A stretch of DNA of 64,000 bases from Actinoplanes ianthinogenes (lineage in GTDB: Bacteria; Actinomycetota; Actinomycetes; Mycobacteriales; Micromonosporaceae), in NCBI RefSeq assembly GCF_018324205.1, contig NZ_AP023356.1, positions 1,922,001 through 1,986,000 of the forward strand. The letters run 5' to 3'. The position numbers and the translations under genes are program-made. Below the pieces are notes generated by a model that was not told the origin of the DNA, did not search any database, and saw only the letters and a list, made by a program, of their open reading frames with translations. Positions 53,870 through 63,336 of the stretch are shown here, piece after piece; the first letter of the stretch is position 1; each line of letters starts with the position of its first letter.

Positions 53870-55378
53870 TCACATCATCTCGTCCCCGGTCGGTATCAGG
53901 ACCGTCTTGAGCTCGGTGTAGGCCTCGATCGCGGTACGCCCGCCCTCGCGCCCGAGCCCCGACTGCCCGAACCCGCCGAACGCCACGTGTGGTTCGAGCT
54001 GGTACCCGTTGATCCCGACGGTGCCGGCTCGGACCGCGCGGGCCATCCGTACCGCCCGCTTCACGTCCGCGGTGTAGACCGTGGCGGCCAGCCCGTACGA
54101 CGTGTCGTTGGCCAGCCGGATCGCCTCCTGCTCGTCGGTGAACGGCACCACCGCGAGCACCGGCCCGAAGATCTCCTCCTGGGCGATGGTCGCGCTGTTC
54201 GGCACGTCGGCGAAGACGACCGGCTCGACGAAGTTGCCGGCCGACAGCTCGCCGTCCGGACGCCCGCCGCCGCACACCAGCCGCGCCCCCTCGGCCTGTC
54301 CGCGCTCGATGTAGCCGAGCACCCGGTCCAGCTGCCGCTCGGTGATCAGCGGAGCGGCGGTCACCGTGGGGTCGAACGGATCGCCGTAGGTGACCAGCGT
54401 CGTCATGCCCTGCGCGATCGCCAGGAACTCGTCGTACACGTCCCGGTGGACCAGCGCCCGGGAGTGCGCCACGCACGCCTGGCCGGACAGGCCGAGCGTC
54501 ACCGTGCCCATGGTCAGCGTGGCCGCCGCGTAGACCTCGGCGTCCGGGAAGACGATCGACGGGCTCTTGCCGCCGAGTTCCAGGCTGACCCGCTTCATCC
54601 CCTCGGACGCCGCGGCCAGCACCCGTTTGCCGACCGCCCGGCTGCCGGTGAACGTGATCTTGTCGATCAGCGGGTGGGTGATCAGCGCCTCGCCGGTCGG
54701 GTCGCCCGGCCCGGTCACCACGTTGAGCACGCCCGGCGGCAGCCCGGCCTCCTCCAGCAGTTTCGCCAGGCGCAGCGTCGCGAACGTGGCGAACTCCGAC
54801 GGCTTGAGCACGACGGTGCAGCCGGCCGCCAGGGCCGGTGCGACCTTCTGCGCGGTGAGCAGCAGCGGCCCGTTCCACGGGACCACCGCGGCGACCACGC
54901 CGACCGGCTCGCGCAGGGTCAGCACCAGGTGGTCGCCGCCCTGGTAACCGGGGAGCGTCTCGCCGGCCAGCTTGTCGACCCAGCCGGCGTGGTGGTCGAA
55001 GACGTCGGCGACGCACTCGACGGACATCGCGTACTCGTCGCCGAAGGTGAGCGGCACCCCGTTGTCGAGCGCCTGCAACGTCCGCAGCTCGTCGGTGTGT
55101 GCCCGGATCAGCTCGGCGGCCCGGCGCAGCACGGTGATCCGCTGCTTGGCCCGGGAACCCGGCCAGGAGCCCTCGTCGAACGCCTGCCGCGCGGCGCGCA
55201 CCGCCGCGTCCACGTCGGCCGGCGAGGCGACCGCGAAGTCGCCGACCTGTTCGCCGGTGGCCGGGTGCCGATGGGTCCAGGTGCGCCCGTCGGCCGCGGC
55301 TCGCCACGTGCCGCCGATCAGCAGCTCGCCGGTGGCCAGGCCGACCGCGTCCCGCCTCGTCTTGATCGAGAGAACCAT
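53870..55378 (-). CDS. Aldehyde dehydrogenase
   Basis: A 502-residue NAD(P)-dependent aldehyde dehydrogenase. VPWNGPLLLTAQKVAPALAAG is the cofactor region, LELGGKSPSI holds the catalytic Glu, SGQACVAHSR the catalytic Cys, and EEIFGPVLAVVPF the C-terminal signature. ATG 55378 follows GGAGAGG; a TTG at 55393 would overlap the RBS. A KstR-type operator lies just upstream. It probably oxidises a steroid side-chain aldehyde to the acid before CoA activation. Confidence 0.9.
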   Translation of the reverse strand: MVLSIKTRRDAVGLATGELLIGGTWRAAADGRTWTHRHPATGEQVGDFAVASPADVDAAVRAARQAFDEGSWPGSRAKQRITVLRRAAELIRAHTDELRTLQALDNGVPLTFGDEYAMSVECVADVFDHHAGWVDKLAGETLPGYQGGDHLVLTLREPVGVVAAVVPWNGPLLLTAQKVAPALAAGCTVVLKPSEFATFATLRLAKLLEEAGLPPGVLNVVTGPGDPTGEALITHPLIDKITFTGSRAVGKRVLAAASEGMKRVSLELGGKSPSIVFPDAEVYAAATLTMGTVTLGLSGQACVAHSRALVHRDVYDEFLAIAQGMTTLVTYGDPFDPTVTAAPLITERQLDRVLGYIERGQAEGARLVCGGGRPDGELSAGNFVEPVVFADVPNSATIAQEEIFGPVLAVVPFTDEQEAIRLANDTSYGLAATVYTADVKRAVRMARAVRAGTVGINGYQLEPHVAFGGFGQSGLGREGGRTAIEAYTELKTVLIPTGDEMM

Positions 55379-55394
55379 CGGGCACCTCTCCAAC

Positions 55395-55408
55395 TGAAAC
55401 AGGTTCTA
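55395..55408. promoter_or_regulatory. KstR-type operator before the aldehyde dehydrogenase gene
   Basis: TGAAACAGGTTCTA fits TnnAACnnGTTnnA. It lies 17 bases upstream of the aldehyde dehydrogenase ATG and covers the stop codon of the upstream SDR gene, which means the two minus-strand genes probably have separate promoters. Confidence 0.75.
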
Positions 55409-56137
55409 TTTCTGCGCACGGTACGCCGCATCGCGCAGGTCCGCCAGATACCCCGGCCACTCGCCGCCGCCGTGCACCGCCACCGACGCCCCGGTCACGT
55501 AGGCCGCCAGCGGGGAGGCCAGCAGCAGGCAGACCCCGGCCACGTCCTCGGGTGTCGCGGGCCGGCCCATCGGCACCGTCCGCGCCACCGCCTCGGGGTC
55601 GAGCAGGCCGGCGACCGGACCGGGCACCACGCTGTTGACCCGCACGGCCGGCGCCCACTCCGCGGCCAGGCTGGTCGCCAGGTGGTGCAGGCCCGCCTTG
55701 GCCGCGCCGTAGGCCGCGCCGCCGGGCGACGGGCGGGTCCCGCTGACGCTGCCCACCATCAGGATCACGCCGCCGCCGGGCTGCGCCCGCATCACCGCGT
55801 TGGCCGCCTGGGCGACGTGCAGCGGGGCGAGCAGGTTGAGCTCGACGATCTTCGCGTGCAGGCGTGGCGACGCGGTGGCGGCGGCGACCGGCGGCGCGCC
55901 GCCCGCATTGTTCACCAGCACGTCGAGGCGGCCGTCCAGGGCGGCCACCAGCGCGGCGGCCTGGCCGGGGTCGCGGACGTCGGCGCGGACGAAGTCGGCC
56001 GGCCCGTCGTAGGAGCCGCGGCCGCAGACCAGCACCCGCGCCCCGGCCGCGAGGAACGCCGCCGCGATCGCCGCGCCGATCCCCCGCGTCCCGCCGGTGA
56101 CGATCACACCGCGGCCGGCGAAGTCGAGAGGGTCCAT
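55406..56137 (-). CDS. Short-chain dehydrogenase next to echA20 (Rv3549c/IpdF-like)
   Basis: A 243-residue SDR with TGGTRGIGAAIAA for NAD(P), VNNAGGAPPV, Ser in VGSVSGTRP and YGAAKAG for catalysis. Divergence from echA20 across a KstR2-like box matches Rv3549c in Mycobacterium tuberculosis; similarity to IpdF, the 5-hydroxy-HIP-CoA dehydrogenase, is also possible. Either way a hydroxyl oxidation or ketone reduction in C/D-ring breakdown is expected. Start ATG 56137. Confidence 0.82.
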   Translation of the reverse strand: MDPLDFAGRGVIVTGGTRGIGAAIAAAFLAAGARVLVCGRGSYDGPADFVRADVRDPGQAAALVAALDGRLDVLVNNAGGAPPVAAATASPRLHAKIVELNLLAPLHVAQAANAVMRAQPGGGVILMVGSVSGTRPSPGGAAYGAAKAGLHHLATSLAAEWAPAVRVNSVVPGPVAGLLDPEAVARTVPMGRPATPEDVAGVCLLLASPLAAYVTGASVAVHGGGEWPGYLADLRDAAYRAQK

Positions 56138-56157
56138 GCCGCGAGGCTAGCTCACCA

Positions 56158-56171
56158 AGCAAGCGCTAGGT
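56158..56171. promoter_or_regulatory. KstR2-like box between divergent SDR and echA20 genes
   Basis: AGCAAGCGCTAGGT matches AnCAAGnnCTTGnT with one mismatch. It lies 12 bases upstream of the echA20 ATG and 20 bases upstream of the SDR start, so one repressor could control both directions. Confidence 0.65.
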
Positions 56172-56183
56172 TAGCCTCGGGCC

Positions 56184-56909
56184 ATGGGCGAAAATCGGAT
56201 CGCCGACGTGGTGATCGACTTTCCGCCGGTCAACGCGGTGCCGGCGGCCGGGTGGCAGTCCCTCGCCGACCGGATCACCGCGGCCGGGGCCGACCCGGCG
56301 ACCCGGGTGGTGGTGCTCTCGGCGCGGGGCCGCGGCTTCTGCGCCGGCGTCGACATCAAGGAGATGCAGCGCGGCGAGGGCCACCAGGTGCTGCTCGCCG
56401 CCAATCGGGGGTGTGCCGCCGCGTTCGCCGCCGTCTACGACTGCCCGGTCCCGGTGATCGCCGCGGTGCACGGCTTCTGCCTGGGCGGCGGCGTCGGCCT
56501 GGTGGGCAACGCCGACCTGATCGTGGCCGCCGACGACGCCACGTTCGGGCTGCCCGAGGTCGACCGGGGCGCGCTCGGCGCCGCCACCCACCTGGCCCGG
56601 CTGGTGCCACCGCAGCTGATGCGCGCCATGGTCTACACCTGCCGCCCGGTGACCGCCGCCGACCTGCACCGCTTCGGCACCGTGCACGAGGTGGTGCCGG
56701 CCGCCGAGCTGCCCGCGGCGGCGCGGGCGGTGGCCGAGGAGATCGCGGCCAAGGACCCGGTGGTGATCCGCCGGGCCAAGGAGGCGCTCAACGGCATCGA
56801 CCCGGTCGACGTGAAGCGGTCGTACCGGTTCGAGCAGGGCTTCACCTTCGAGCTCAACCTCAACGGCGCGGGTGACCGGGCCCGGCAGCGTTTCGTGGAG
56901 GGCGGATGA
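56184..56909 (+). CDS. echA20: Enoyl-CoA hydratase-family ring hydrolase EchA20
   Basis: A 241-residue crotonase. RGRGFCAGVDIKEMQRGEG and HGFCLGGGVGLVGNADLIVA form the oxyanion hole and CoA site. The crotonase glutamates are changed in this subgroup, consistent with a hydrolytic rather than hydrating role. EchA20 opens the last-but-one steroid ring by hydrolysing a cyclic 1,3-diketone-type CoA ester in HIP catabolism. The gene order echA20-ipdA-ipdB-ipdC is the same as in mycobacteria, and the last codons overlap the ipdA ATG (ATGA). Confidence 0.88.
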   Translation: MGENRIADVVIDFPPVNAVPAAGWQSLADRITAAGADPATRVVVLSARGRGFCAGVDIKEMQRGEGHQVLLAANRGCAAAFAAVYDCPVPVIAAVHGFCLGGGVGLVGNADLIVAADDATFGLPEVDRGALGAATHLARLVPPQLMRAMVYTCRPVTAADLHRFGTVHEVVPAAELPAAARAVAEEIAAKDPVVIRRAKEALNGIDPVDVKRSYRFEQGFTFELNLNGAGDRARQRFVEGG

Positions 56910-57742
56910 CGGTCATGTCCGTCGACGAGGTGGTCGGCGAGCTGCGCGACGGGATGACGGTCGGCATCGGCGGCTGGGGGTCGCGCCGCAAGCCGATGGC
57001 GCTGGTCCGGGCCATCTGCCGGGCCGGGCTGCGGGACCTGACCCTGGTCTCCTACGGCGGGCCGGACGTCGGGCTGCTGGTCGCGGCGGGCTGCGTGCGA
57101 CGGGTGGTCACCGGGTTCGTGTCGCTGGACAGCATCCCGCTGGAGCCACACTTCGCCCGGGCCCGGCAGCACGGCGAGATCGCATTGCTGGAGTACGACG
57201 AGGGCATGCTCTACTGGGGCCTGCTCGCCGCCGCCAACCGGCTGCCGTTCCTGCCGATCCGGGCCGGGCTCGGGTCCGACGTCCTGCGGGTCAACCCTCA
57301 CCTGCGCACGGTGCGGTCGCCGTACGCGGACAGCTCCGACCTGGTGGCGATGCCCGCCGTGACCCTCGACGCGGCCCTGGTCCACCTGAATCGCGCCGAC
57401 CGGCGCGGCAACGCGCGCTACCTCGGCCCGGACCCCTACTTCGACGACCTGTTCTGCCTGGCCGCCCGCCGTCGCTTCGTCTCCTGCGAACGGCTGGTCA
57501 GCACCGCTGAGCTGGTGAACGAGGGGCCGCCGCAGGGCCTGCTGCTCAACCGGATGATGGTCGACGGGGTGGTCGAGACGCCGCACGGCGCGCACTTCAC
57601 CAGCTGCGTCCCCGACTACGGCCGGGACGAGTCGTTCCAGCGGGAGTACGCGACCGCCGACTGGGCGACGTTCCGGGCCACCTACCTGGACGGCGACGAG
57701 GACGACTATCAGAAGGCGGTGGCGGCCCGTGAGCCAAGCTGA
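56906..57742 (+). CDS. ipdA: CoA-transferase-family alpha subunit IpdA
   Basis: A 278-residue class I CoA-transferase alpha-type subunit. MTVGIGGWGSRRKPMALVRA is the N-terminal GxGGWG-type CoA-binding stretch, and LNRADRRGNARYLGPDPYFDD is conserved in IpdA. IpdA and IpdB together hydrolyse the final cyclohexenone ring of the steroid D/C remnant (COCHEA-CoA). It overlaps ipdB by 14 bases, which fits equimolar synthesis. Confidence 0.9.
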   Translation: MTVMSVDEVVGELRDGMTVGIGGWGSRRKPMALVRAICRAGLRDLTLVSYGGPDVGLLVAAGCVRRVVTGFVSLDSIPLEPHFARARQHGEIALLEYDEGMLYWGLLAAANRLPFLPIRAGLGSDVLRVNPHLRTVRSPYADSSDLVAMPAVTLDAALVHLNRADRRGNARYLGPDPYFDDLFCLAARRRFVSCERLVSTAELVNEGPPQGLLLNRMMVDGVVETPHGAHFTSCVPDYGRDESFQREYATADWATFRATYLDGDEDDYQKAVAAREPS

Positions 57743-58403
57743 CGTTTGCGTGGTGGCGTGCGCGGAGGCCTGGCGCGGGGACGGCGCGGTGCTGGCCTCG
57801 ACGACCGGCGTCGTCCCCCGGCTCGGCGCGCGCCTCGCCCAGCTCACCTTCGCTCCGGACCTGCTGCTCACCGACGGCGAGGCGACCCTGCTCCACGACG
57901 ACGAGCCGGAGGGATGGCTGCCCTACCGCGCGGTGTTCGGCGTGGTCGCGGCCGGCACCCGGCACGTCATGATGGGCGCGAGCCAGCTCGACCGCTTCGG
58001 CAACCAGAACATCTCCTGCATCGGCGACTGGCACCGGCCGACCCGCCAGCTGCTCGGCGTGCGCGGCGCGCCGGGCAACACCGTCAACCACACCACCAGC
58101 TACTGGGTGCCCCGGCACGAACCGCGCGTCTTCGTCGAGCACGTCGACATGGTGTCCGGGATCGGTCACGACCGGGGCGCCGCCGAGATCCGGGTGGTGG
58201 TGACGAACCTGGCCGTGCTCGACTTCGCCACCCCGGACCGCTCGATGCGACTGCGTTCGGTGCACCCCGGGGTGTCGGTGGCAGAAGTCCAGGCCGCCAC
58301 CGGGTTTCCGCTGACCGTGCCCGCTTTCGTCGAGGTCACCCGGGAGCCGACGCCCGCGGAACTGGAGATCATCGAGCACCTCGACCCGGACGGCCTGCGG
58401 TGA
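57729..58403 (+). CDS. ipdB: CoA-transferase-family beta subunit IpdB
   Basis: A 224-residue class I CoA-transferase beta-type subunit. ASTTGVVPRLGARLAQLTFAPD and HVMMGASQLDRFGNQNISCIG are typical IpdB segments. The expected catalytic Glu of true transferases is not evident, in line with IpdAB acting as a hydrolase. The GTG/TGA overlap links it to ipdC. The start used is GTG 57729. Confidence 0.9.
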   Translation: MSQADVCVVACAEAWRGDGAVLASTTGVVPRLGARLAQLTFAPDLLLTDGEATLLHDDEPEGWLPYRAVFGVVAAGTRHVMMGASQLDRFGNQNISCIGDWHRPTRQLLGVRGAPGNTVNHTTSYWVPRHEPRVFVEHVDMVSGIGHDRGAAEIRVVVTNLAVLDFATPDRSMRLRSVHPGVSVAEVQAATGFPLTVPAFVEVTREPTPAELEIIEHLDPDGLR

Positions 58404-59440
58404 GGACCCGGCTCACCGAGTTGCTCGGCTGTCCGTATCCGATCGTGCAGACCGGTATGGGTTACGTGGCCGGCGCCGGCCTGGTCGCGGCCACCTCGGC
58501 GGCCGGCGGCTTCGGCATCGTCGCCTCCGCCACGATGACCCTCGACCAGCTCCGCGACACCGTCCGCAAGATCCGCGCCCGCACCGATGCCCCGTTCGGC
58601 GTCAACCTCCGCGCCGACGCCCCGGATGCCACCGACAAGATCAATCTTTTGGTACGCGAACAGGTCCGTCTCGCCTCGTTCGCCCTCGCCCCGAACCGCG
58701 ATCTGCTCCGCCGCTGCGCCGACGGCGGCGTGCTCACGATGCCGTCGGTGGGCGCCCGCCGCCACGCCGAAAAGGTGGCCGCCTGGGGCGCCGACGCCGT
58801 CCTGGTCCAGGGTGGCGAGGGCGGCGGGCACACCGGCCCGGTCCCGACCACGCTCCTGGTGCCGCAGGTCGTGGACGCGGTCGATCTCCCGGTGGTGGCG
58901 GCCGGCGGCTTCTTCGACGGGCGCGGCCTGGTCGCCGCGCTCGCCTACGGGGCGTCCGGCATCGCCATGGGCACCCGGTTCCTGCTCACGTCGGACAGCC
59001 CGGTCGCCCTGGACGTCAAGCGCCGATACCTGGCCGCCGACGTCACCGGCACGGTGGTCACCACCCGCATCGACGGCGTCCCGCACCGCGTCCTGCGCAC
59101 CCCGCTGGTGGACGCCCTGGAACGTTCCGGCCGGATCAGATCCCTGCTCCGCGCGATCCGCAGCGCCACCTCGTTCCGCCGCGAGTCCGGTCTGTCCTGG
59201 CCCGACCTGCTGCGAGCCGCCCGAACCGCCCACCACAACCGGTCCTGGTCCCAGACCTTGATGGCCGCAAACACCCCGGCGATGCTGCACGCGTCGATGG
59301 TCGAGGGCCGCCCGTCCGGCGTGATGTCCGCCGGCCAGGTCACCGGCCTGATCGACGACCTCCCGTCCTGCGCCGAACTGATCGACCGCATCATGGCCGA
59401 CGCCGACGCCCGCCTGGCCGCCCTCGCCCACCTCCGGTGA
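58400..59440 (+). CDS. ipdC: Flavin-dependent oxidoreductase IpdC (nitronate monooxygenase-like)
   Basis: A 346-residue FMN TIM-barrel protein of the 2-nitropropane dioxygenase type. CPYPIVQTGMGYVAGAGLVAAT, VQGGEGGGHTGPVPT and VVAAGGFFDGRGL carry the phosphate- and FMN-binding loops. IpdC is required for HIP breakdown in mycobacteria and rhodococci. A cluster of rare codons encodes NLLV around 58644-58655, where the motif GACAAGATCAATC...GGTACGCG occurs. The GTG at 58400 overlaps the ipdB stop. Confidence 0.88.
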   Translation: MRTRLTELLGCPYPIVQTGMGYVAGAGLVAATSAAGGFGIVASATMTLDQLRDTVRKIRARTDAPFGVNLRADAPDATDKINLLVREQVRLASFALAPNRDLLRRCADGGVLTMPSVGARRHAEKVAAWGADAVLVQGGEGGGHTGPVPTTLLVPQVVDAVDLPVVAAGGFFDGRGLVAALAYGASGIAMGTRFLLTSDSPVALDVKRRYLAADVTGTVVTTRIDGVPHRVLRTPLVDALERSGRIRSLLRAIRSATSFRRESGLSWPDLLRAARTAHHNRSWSQTLMAANTPAMLHASMVEGRPSGVMSAGQVTGLIDDLPSCAELIDRIMADADARLAALAHLR

Positions 59441-60027
59441 CCAGACCTATGACCAGACCTAGGCTGCTGGTCGTGGACGAGGAACCGAAGCGGGTGGATC
59501 GAGCCGGGCTGGCCCGGGTCATCCTGGCGATCGCGACGGAGTCGGGCTGGCTCACCGCGGACGAGTGGCGGCGAGTCGCCGCGCTGGTGCTCGCGGCCGG
59601 TGGGGACTGGCCCGCCGTCGCCGACCTGGCCGCCGGGTGCTCGGCGGTCCCGGCGGCGGAGGAGCGCCTGGTCGAGCAGCTCACCGCCGAGATCGGCGAT
59701 CGGCCGCGGCTGGATTTCCACAGCGTGGTCGCCGGTGTGGCGGCGCGGGCGTACACGCTCGGCGCCATCGCTGACCATGACTTCATCGCCGTACTCAGCA
59801 GTCATGGCTCTGACGCGTACGGCACCAAGAACGACAGCGAGGGCGGGGCCATGATGTGGGAGGTGTGGGCTCAGCACAGCCTCGACGGCTCCTGCGCCGA
59901 GTTCGGCGGATCCGGCACCTCCGGCTACGACGAGGAGGACCTGCGCGTCCGCGGCGATCGGCTGATCCCACCGGACAGCATCACCGGCCCGCTCGGCGCC
60001 GTTCTGGCGGACGTGCTGCACGGGTGA
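59437..60027 (+). CDS. Hypothetical protein
   Basis: A 196-residue protein with no family I can name. The N-terminal half is helical (ADEWRRVAALVLAAGGDWPAV), and the C-terminal half is acidic with GSDAYGTKNDSEGGAMMWEVW. The start is uncertain: GTG 59437 overlaps the ipdC stop (GTGA), and a 12-bp tandem duplication (TGACCAGACCTA twice) then gives an ATG at 59449. Neither has a clear RBS, so coupling to ipdC is likely. It is convergent with the thiolase gene. Confidence 0.6.
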   Translation: MTRPMTRPRLLVVDEEPKRVDRAGLARVILAIATESGWLTADEWRRVAALVLAAGGDWPAVADLAAGCSAVPAAEERLVEQLTAEIGDRPRLDFHSVVAGVAARAYTLGAIADHDFIAVLSSHGSDAYGTKNDSEGGAMMWEVWAQHSLDGSCAEFGGSGTSGYDEEDLRVRGDRLIPPDSITGPLGAVLADVLHG

Positions 60028-60031
60028 CCGG

Positions 60032-61240
<1,209 letters not shown>

Positions 61241-61271
61241 CGGTTGACGCCCCCTCATCGAGAGACCAAGC

Positions 61272-61285
61272 TAGAACCTGTTCTA
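61272..61285. promoter_or_regulatory. KstR-type operator, palindrome TAGAACCTGTTCTA
   Basis: Matches TnnAACnnGTTnnA with perfect symmetry outside the two-base centre. It lies between the divergent thiolase gene (start 61240) and acyl-CoA dehydrogenase gene (start 61309). Confidence 0.82.
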
Positions 61286-61308
61286 ATCTATGGCATCGGG
61301 TGGCCACC

Positions 61309-62469
61309 ATGCACGTGGGATACACGCCGGAGCAGGAGAAGCTCCGCCAGGAGCTGCGGGCCTATTTCGCCGGTCTGATGACGCCGGAGTTGCGCGCCGC
61401 GCTCACCGACGACGACGGTGAGTACGGGGACGGCGAGGCGTACCGGGCGGTGGTCCGGCAGCTGGGCCGGGACGGCTGGCTGGCACTGGGCTGGCCGGTC
61501 GAGCACGGCGGCGGCGGGCGGTCCCGCGTCGACCAGCTGATCTTCGCCGACGAGGCAGCCATGGCCGGGGTGCCGGTGCCGTTCCTGACCATCTACACGG
61601 TCGGGCCGACCATCGCCCGGCACGGCTCCCCCGAGCAGCGGGCCGAGCTGCTGCCCCGGATCGCGGCCGGGGAGGCGCACTTCTCGATCGGCTACTCGGA
61701 GCCGGAGGCCGGCACCGACCTCGCGGCGCTGCGCACCCGGGCGGTCCGCGACGGCGACGACTACGTGATCAACGGGCAGAAGATGTGGACCAGCCTGATC
61801 CGGTACGCCGATTTCGTCTGGCTGGCCTGCCGCACCGATCAGGACGCGCCCCGGCACCGGGGCCTGTCGATCCTGGTGGTGCCGACCGACGCGCCCGGCT
61901 TCTCCTGGACGCCGGTGCGCACGGTGGCCGGGCCGACCACCAGCGCGACCTACTACGCCGACGTGCGGGTGCCGGTGTCGGCGCGGGTCGGCGCGGAGAA
62001 CGCGGGCTGGCAGCTGATCACCGACCAGCTCAACCACGAGCGGGTCGCGCTCACCTCGGCCGCCCCGCTGCGCCGCTCGCTCGACGAGGTCACCGAGTGG
62101 GCCGTCGAGACCGGGGCGATCGAGCGGGAGTGGGTGCGGCTGCACCTGGCCCGGGTGCACGCCAAGACCGAGGTGCTCAAGCTGCTGAACTGGCGGGTGG
62201 CGGCCGGCGGGGACGATTCGCCCGGCGCGGTGCGCGCCTCGGCCGGCAAGGTGTACGGCACCGAGCTGGCCGTGGAGGCGTATCGGCTGCTCATGGAGGT
62301 GCTCGGCCCGGCCGCCACGATCCGCGGCGGTGCGCCCGGCGCACTGCTGCACGGCCGGATCGAGCGGATGCACCGGGCGTCGCTGATCCTCACCTTCGGC
62401 GGCGGCGCGAACGAGGTGCAGCGCGACATCATCGCGGCCGGCGCGCTCCAGCTGCCGGTCACAAGATAG
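61309..62469 (+). CDS. Acyl-CoA dehydrogenase (steroid-CoA type)
   Basis: A 386-residue acyl-CoA dehydrogenase. IGYSEPEAGTDLAALRTRAV is the FAD/substrate motif, MWTSLIRYADFVWLACRTD follows in the beta domain, and MHRASLILTFGGGANEVQRD is the C-terminal FAD-binding end. Steroid acyl-CoA dehydrogenases of this type (FadE26/28/30/31 groups) work as alpha2-beta2 complexes encoded by adjacent genes. The neighbour at 62513 could be the partner. Which CoA ester is used cannot be said. Confidence 0.87.
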   Translation: MHVGYTPEQEKLRQELRAYFAGLMTPELRAALTDDDGEYGDGEAYRAVVRQLGRDGWLALGWPVEHGGGGRSRVDQLIFADEAAMAGVPVPFLTIYTVGPTIARHGSPEQRAELLPRIAAGEAHFSIGYSEPEAGTDLAALRTRAVRDGDDYVINGQKMWTSLIRYADFVWLACRTDQDAPRHRGLSILVVPTDAPGFSWTPVRTVAGPTTSATYYADVRVPVSARVGAENAGWQLITDQLNHERVALTSAAPLRRSLDEVTEWAVETGAIEREWVRLHLARVHAKTEVLKLLNWRVAAGGDDSPGAVRASAGKVYGTELAVEAYRLLMEVLGPAATIRGGAPGALLHGRIERMHRASLILTFGGGANEVQRDIIAAGALQLPVTR

Positions 62470-62512
62470 AAAACCCGATTTCGGTACGTCCTGAGCACGG
62501 TCAGGGGACTCG

Positions 62513-63334
62513 ATGGACTTCACCCTCAGCGACGAGGCGACCGGTCTCGCCACGCTCACCCGCGACCTGGCCGCGTCCGGTCGCCCCCTCTGGCCGGCGC
62601 TCGCCGAGGCCGGTGTGCTCGCCGCCGCGCTGCCGGAACGAGCGGGCGGCGACGGCTGCGGCCTGATCGAGCAGTGCGCGATCCTGATCGAACTGGGTCG
62701 CGCCGCCGCCGACGTGCCCTACCTCCCGTCGATCGTCGGCGCGGCGTCGGCCATCGCCCGGTTCGGCACCGACGAGGAGGTCGCCACCTGGGCCGTCCCG
62801 GCCGGACGCGGCAGGGTCGTGCTGACCTCGGAGCAGGCACCCGGCGGCCCGGACATCGCCGCCTGGCTCGCCCAGCACACCACCATCGGCGGCCCGGAGG
62901 TCGCCGCCTGGCTCGCCGCGCACACCACGGTCGGCGTCTGCGCGACCCAACTCGGCGTCGTCGAACGCGCCCTGGAGATGACCGCCGGGCACGCCCGCTC
63001 GCGGACCCAGTTCGGCCGCCCGATCGGCTCCTTCCAGGCCGTCTCGCAGCGCCTCGCCGACGCCTACATCGACGTCGAGGCCTTGCGCCTGGCCCTCTGG
63101 CAGGCGGCTTGCGAGCCGGACCGGGCCACCGTCGCCACCGCCGGATTCTGGGCCGCCGAGGCCGGCCACCGCGTCCTGCACACCGCCGTCCACGTGCACG
63201 GCGGCGTGGGCCTGGATCTCGACTACCCGCTGCACCGCTACTTCCTGGCCGCGAAGCACCACGAGTTCCTCCTGGGCGGCGCGACCCGGCAGTTGCTGGC
63301 CCTGGCCGACACCACCGTTCCCGTTCGGAGGTAA
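62513..63334 (+). CDS. Short acyl-CoA dehydrogenase-like protein lacking most of the beta domain
   Basis: A 273-residue protein, shorter than the 320-380 usual for partner subunits (FadE27/29/32/33 types). The N-terminal helical part (to about residue 100) and the C-terminal domain (TQLGVVERALEMTAGHARSR, QFGRPIGSFQAVSQRLAD) are intact. The middle is reduced to two 15-residue tandem units, GGPDIAAWLAQHTTI and GGPEVAAWLAAHTTV (residues 111-140), where some 70 or more residues of beta barrel should be. It may be a structural partner only, or inactive. No frameshift is seen. TTTCGGTACGTC lies in the gap upstream. Confidence 0.8.
   Translation: MDFTLSDEATGLATLTRDLAASGRPLWPALAEAGVLAAALPERAGGDGCGLIEQCAILIELGRAAADVPYLPSIVGAASAIARFGTDEEVATWAVPAGRGRVVLTSEQAPGGPDIAAWLAQHTTIGGPEVAAWLAAHTTVGVCATQLGVVERALEMTAGHARSRTQFGRPIGSFQAVSQRLADAYIDVEALRLALWQAACEPDRATVATAGFWAAEAGHRVLHTAVHVHGGVGLDLDYPLHRYFLAAKHHEFLLGGATRQLLALADTTVPVRR
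62843..62932 (+). repeat. Intragenic 45-bp tandem duplication
   Basis: Two adjacent 45-bp units (62843-62887 and 62888-62932) encode GGPDIAAWLAQHTTI and GGPEVAAWLAAHTTV. They replace the expected middle domain of the acyl-CoA dehydrogenase. Confidence 0.85.
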
Positions 63335-63336
63335 GC

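Noticed and set aside
59437..60027. Response-regulator receiver domain suggested by LLVVDEEPK
   Set aside because: Only the first few residues resemble a receiver; the later conserved Asp, Thr and Lys positions are missing.
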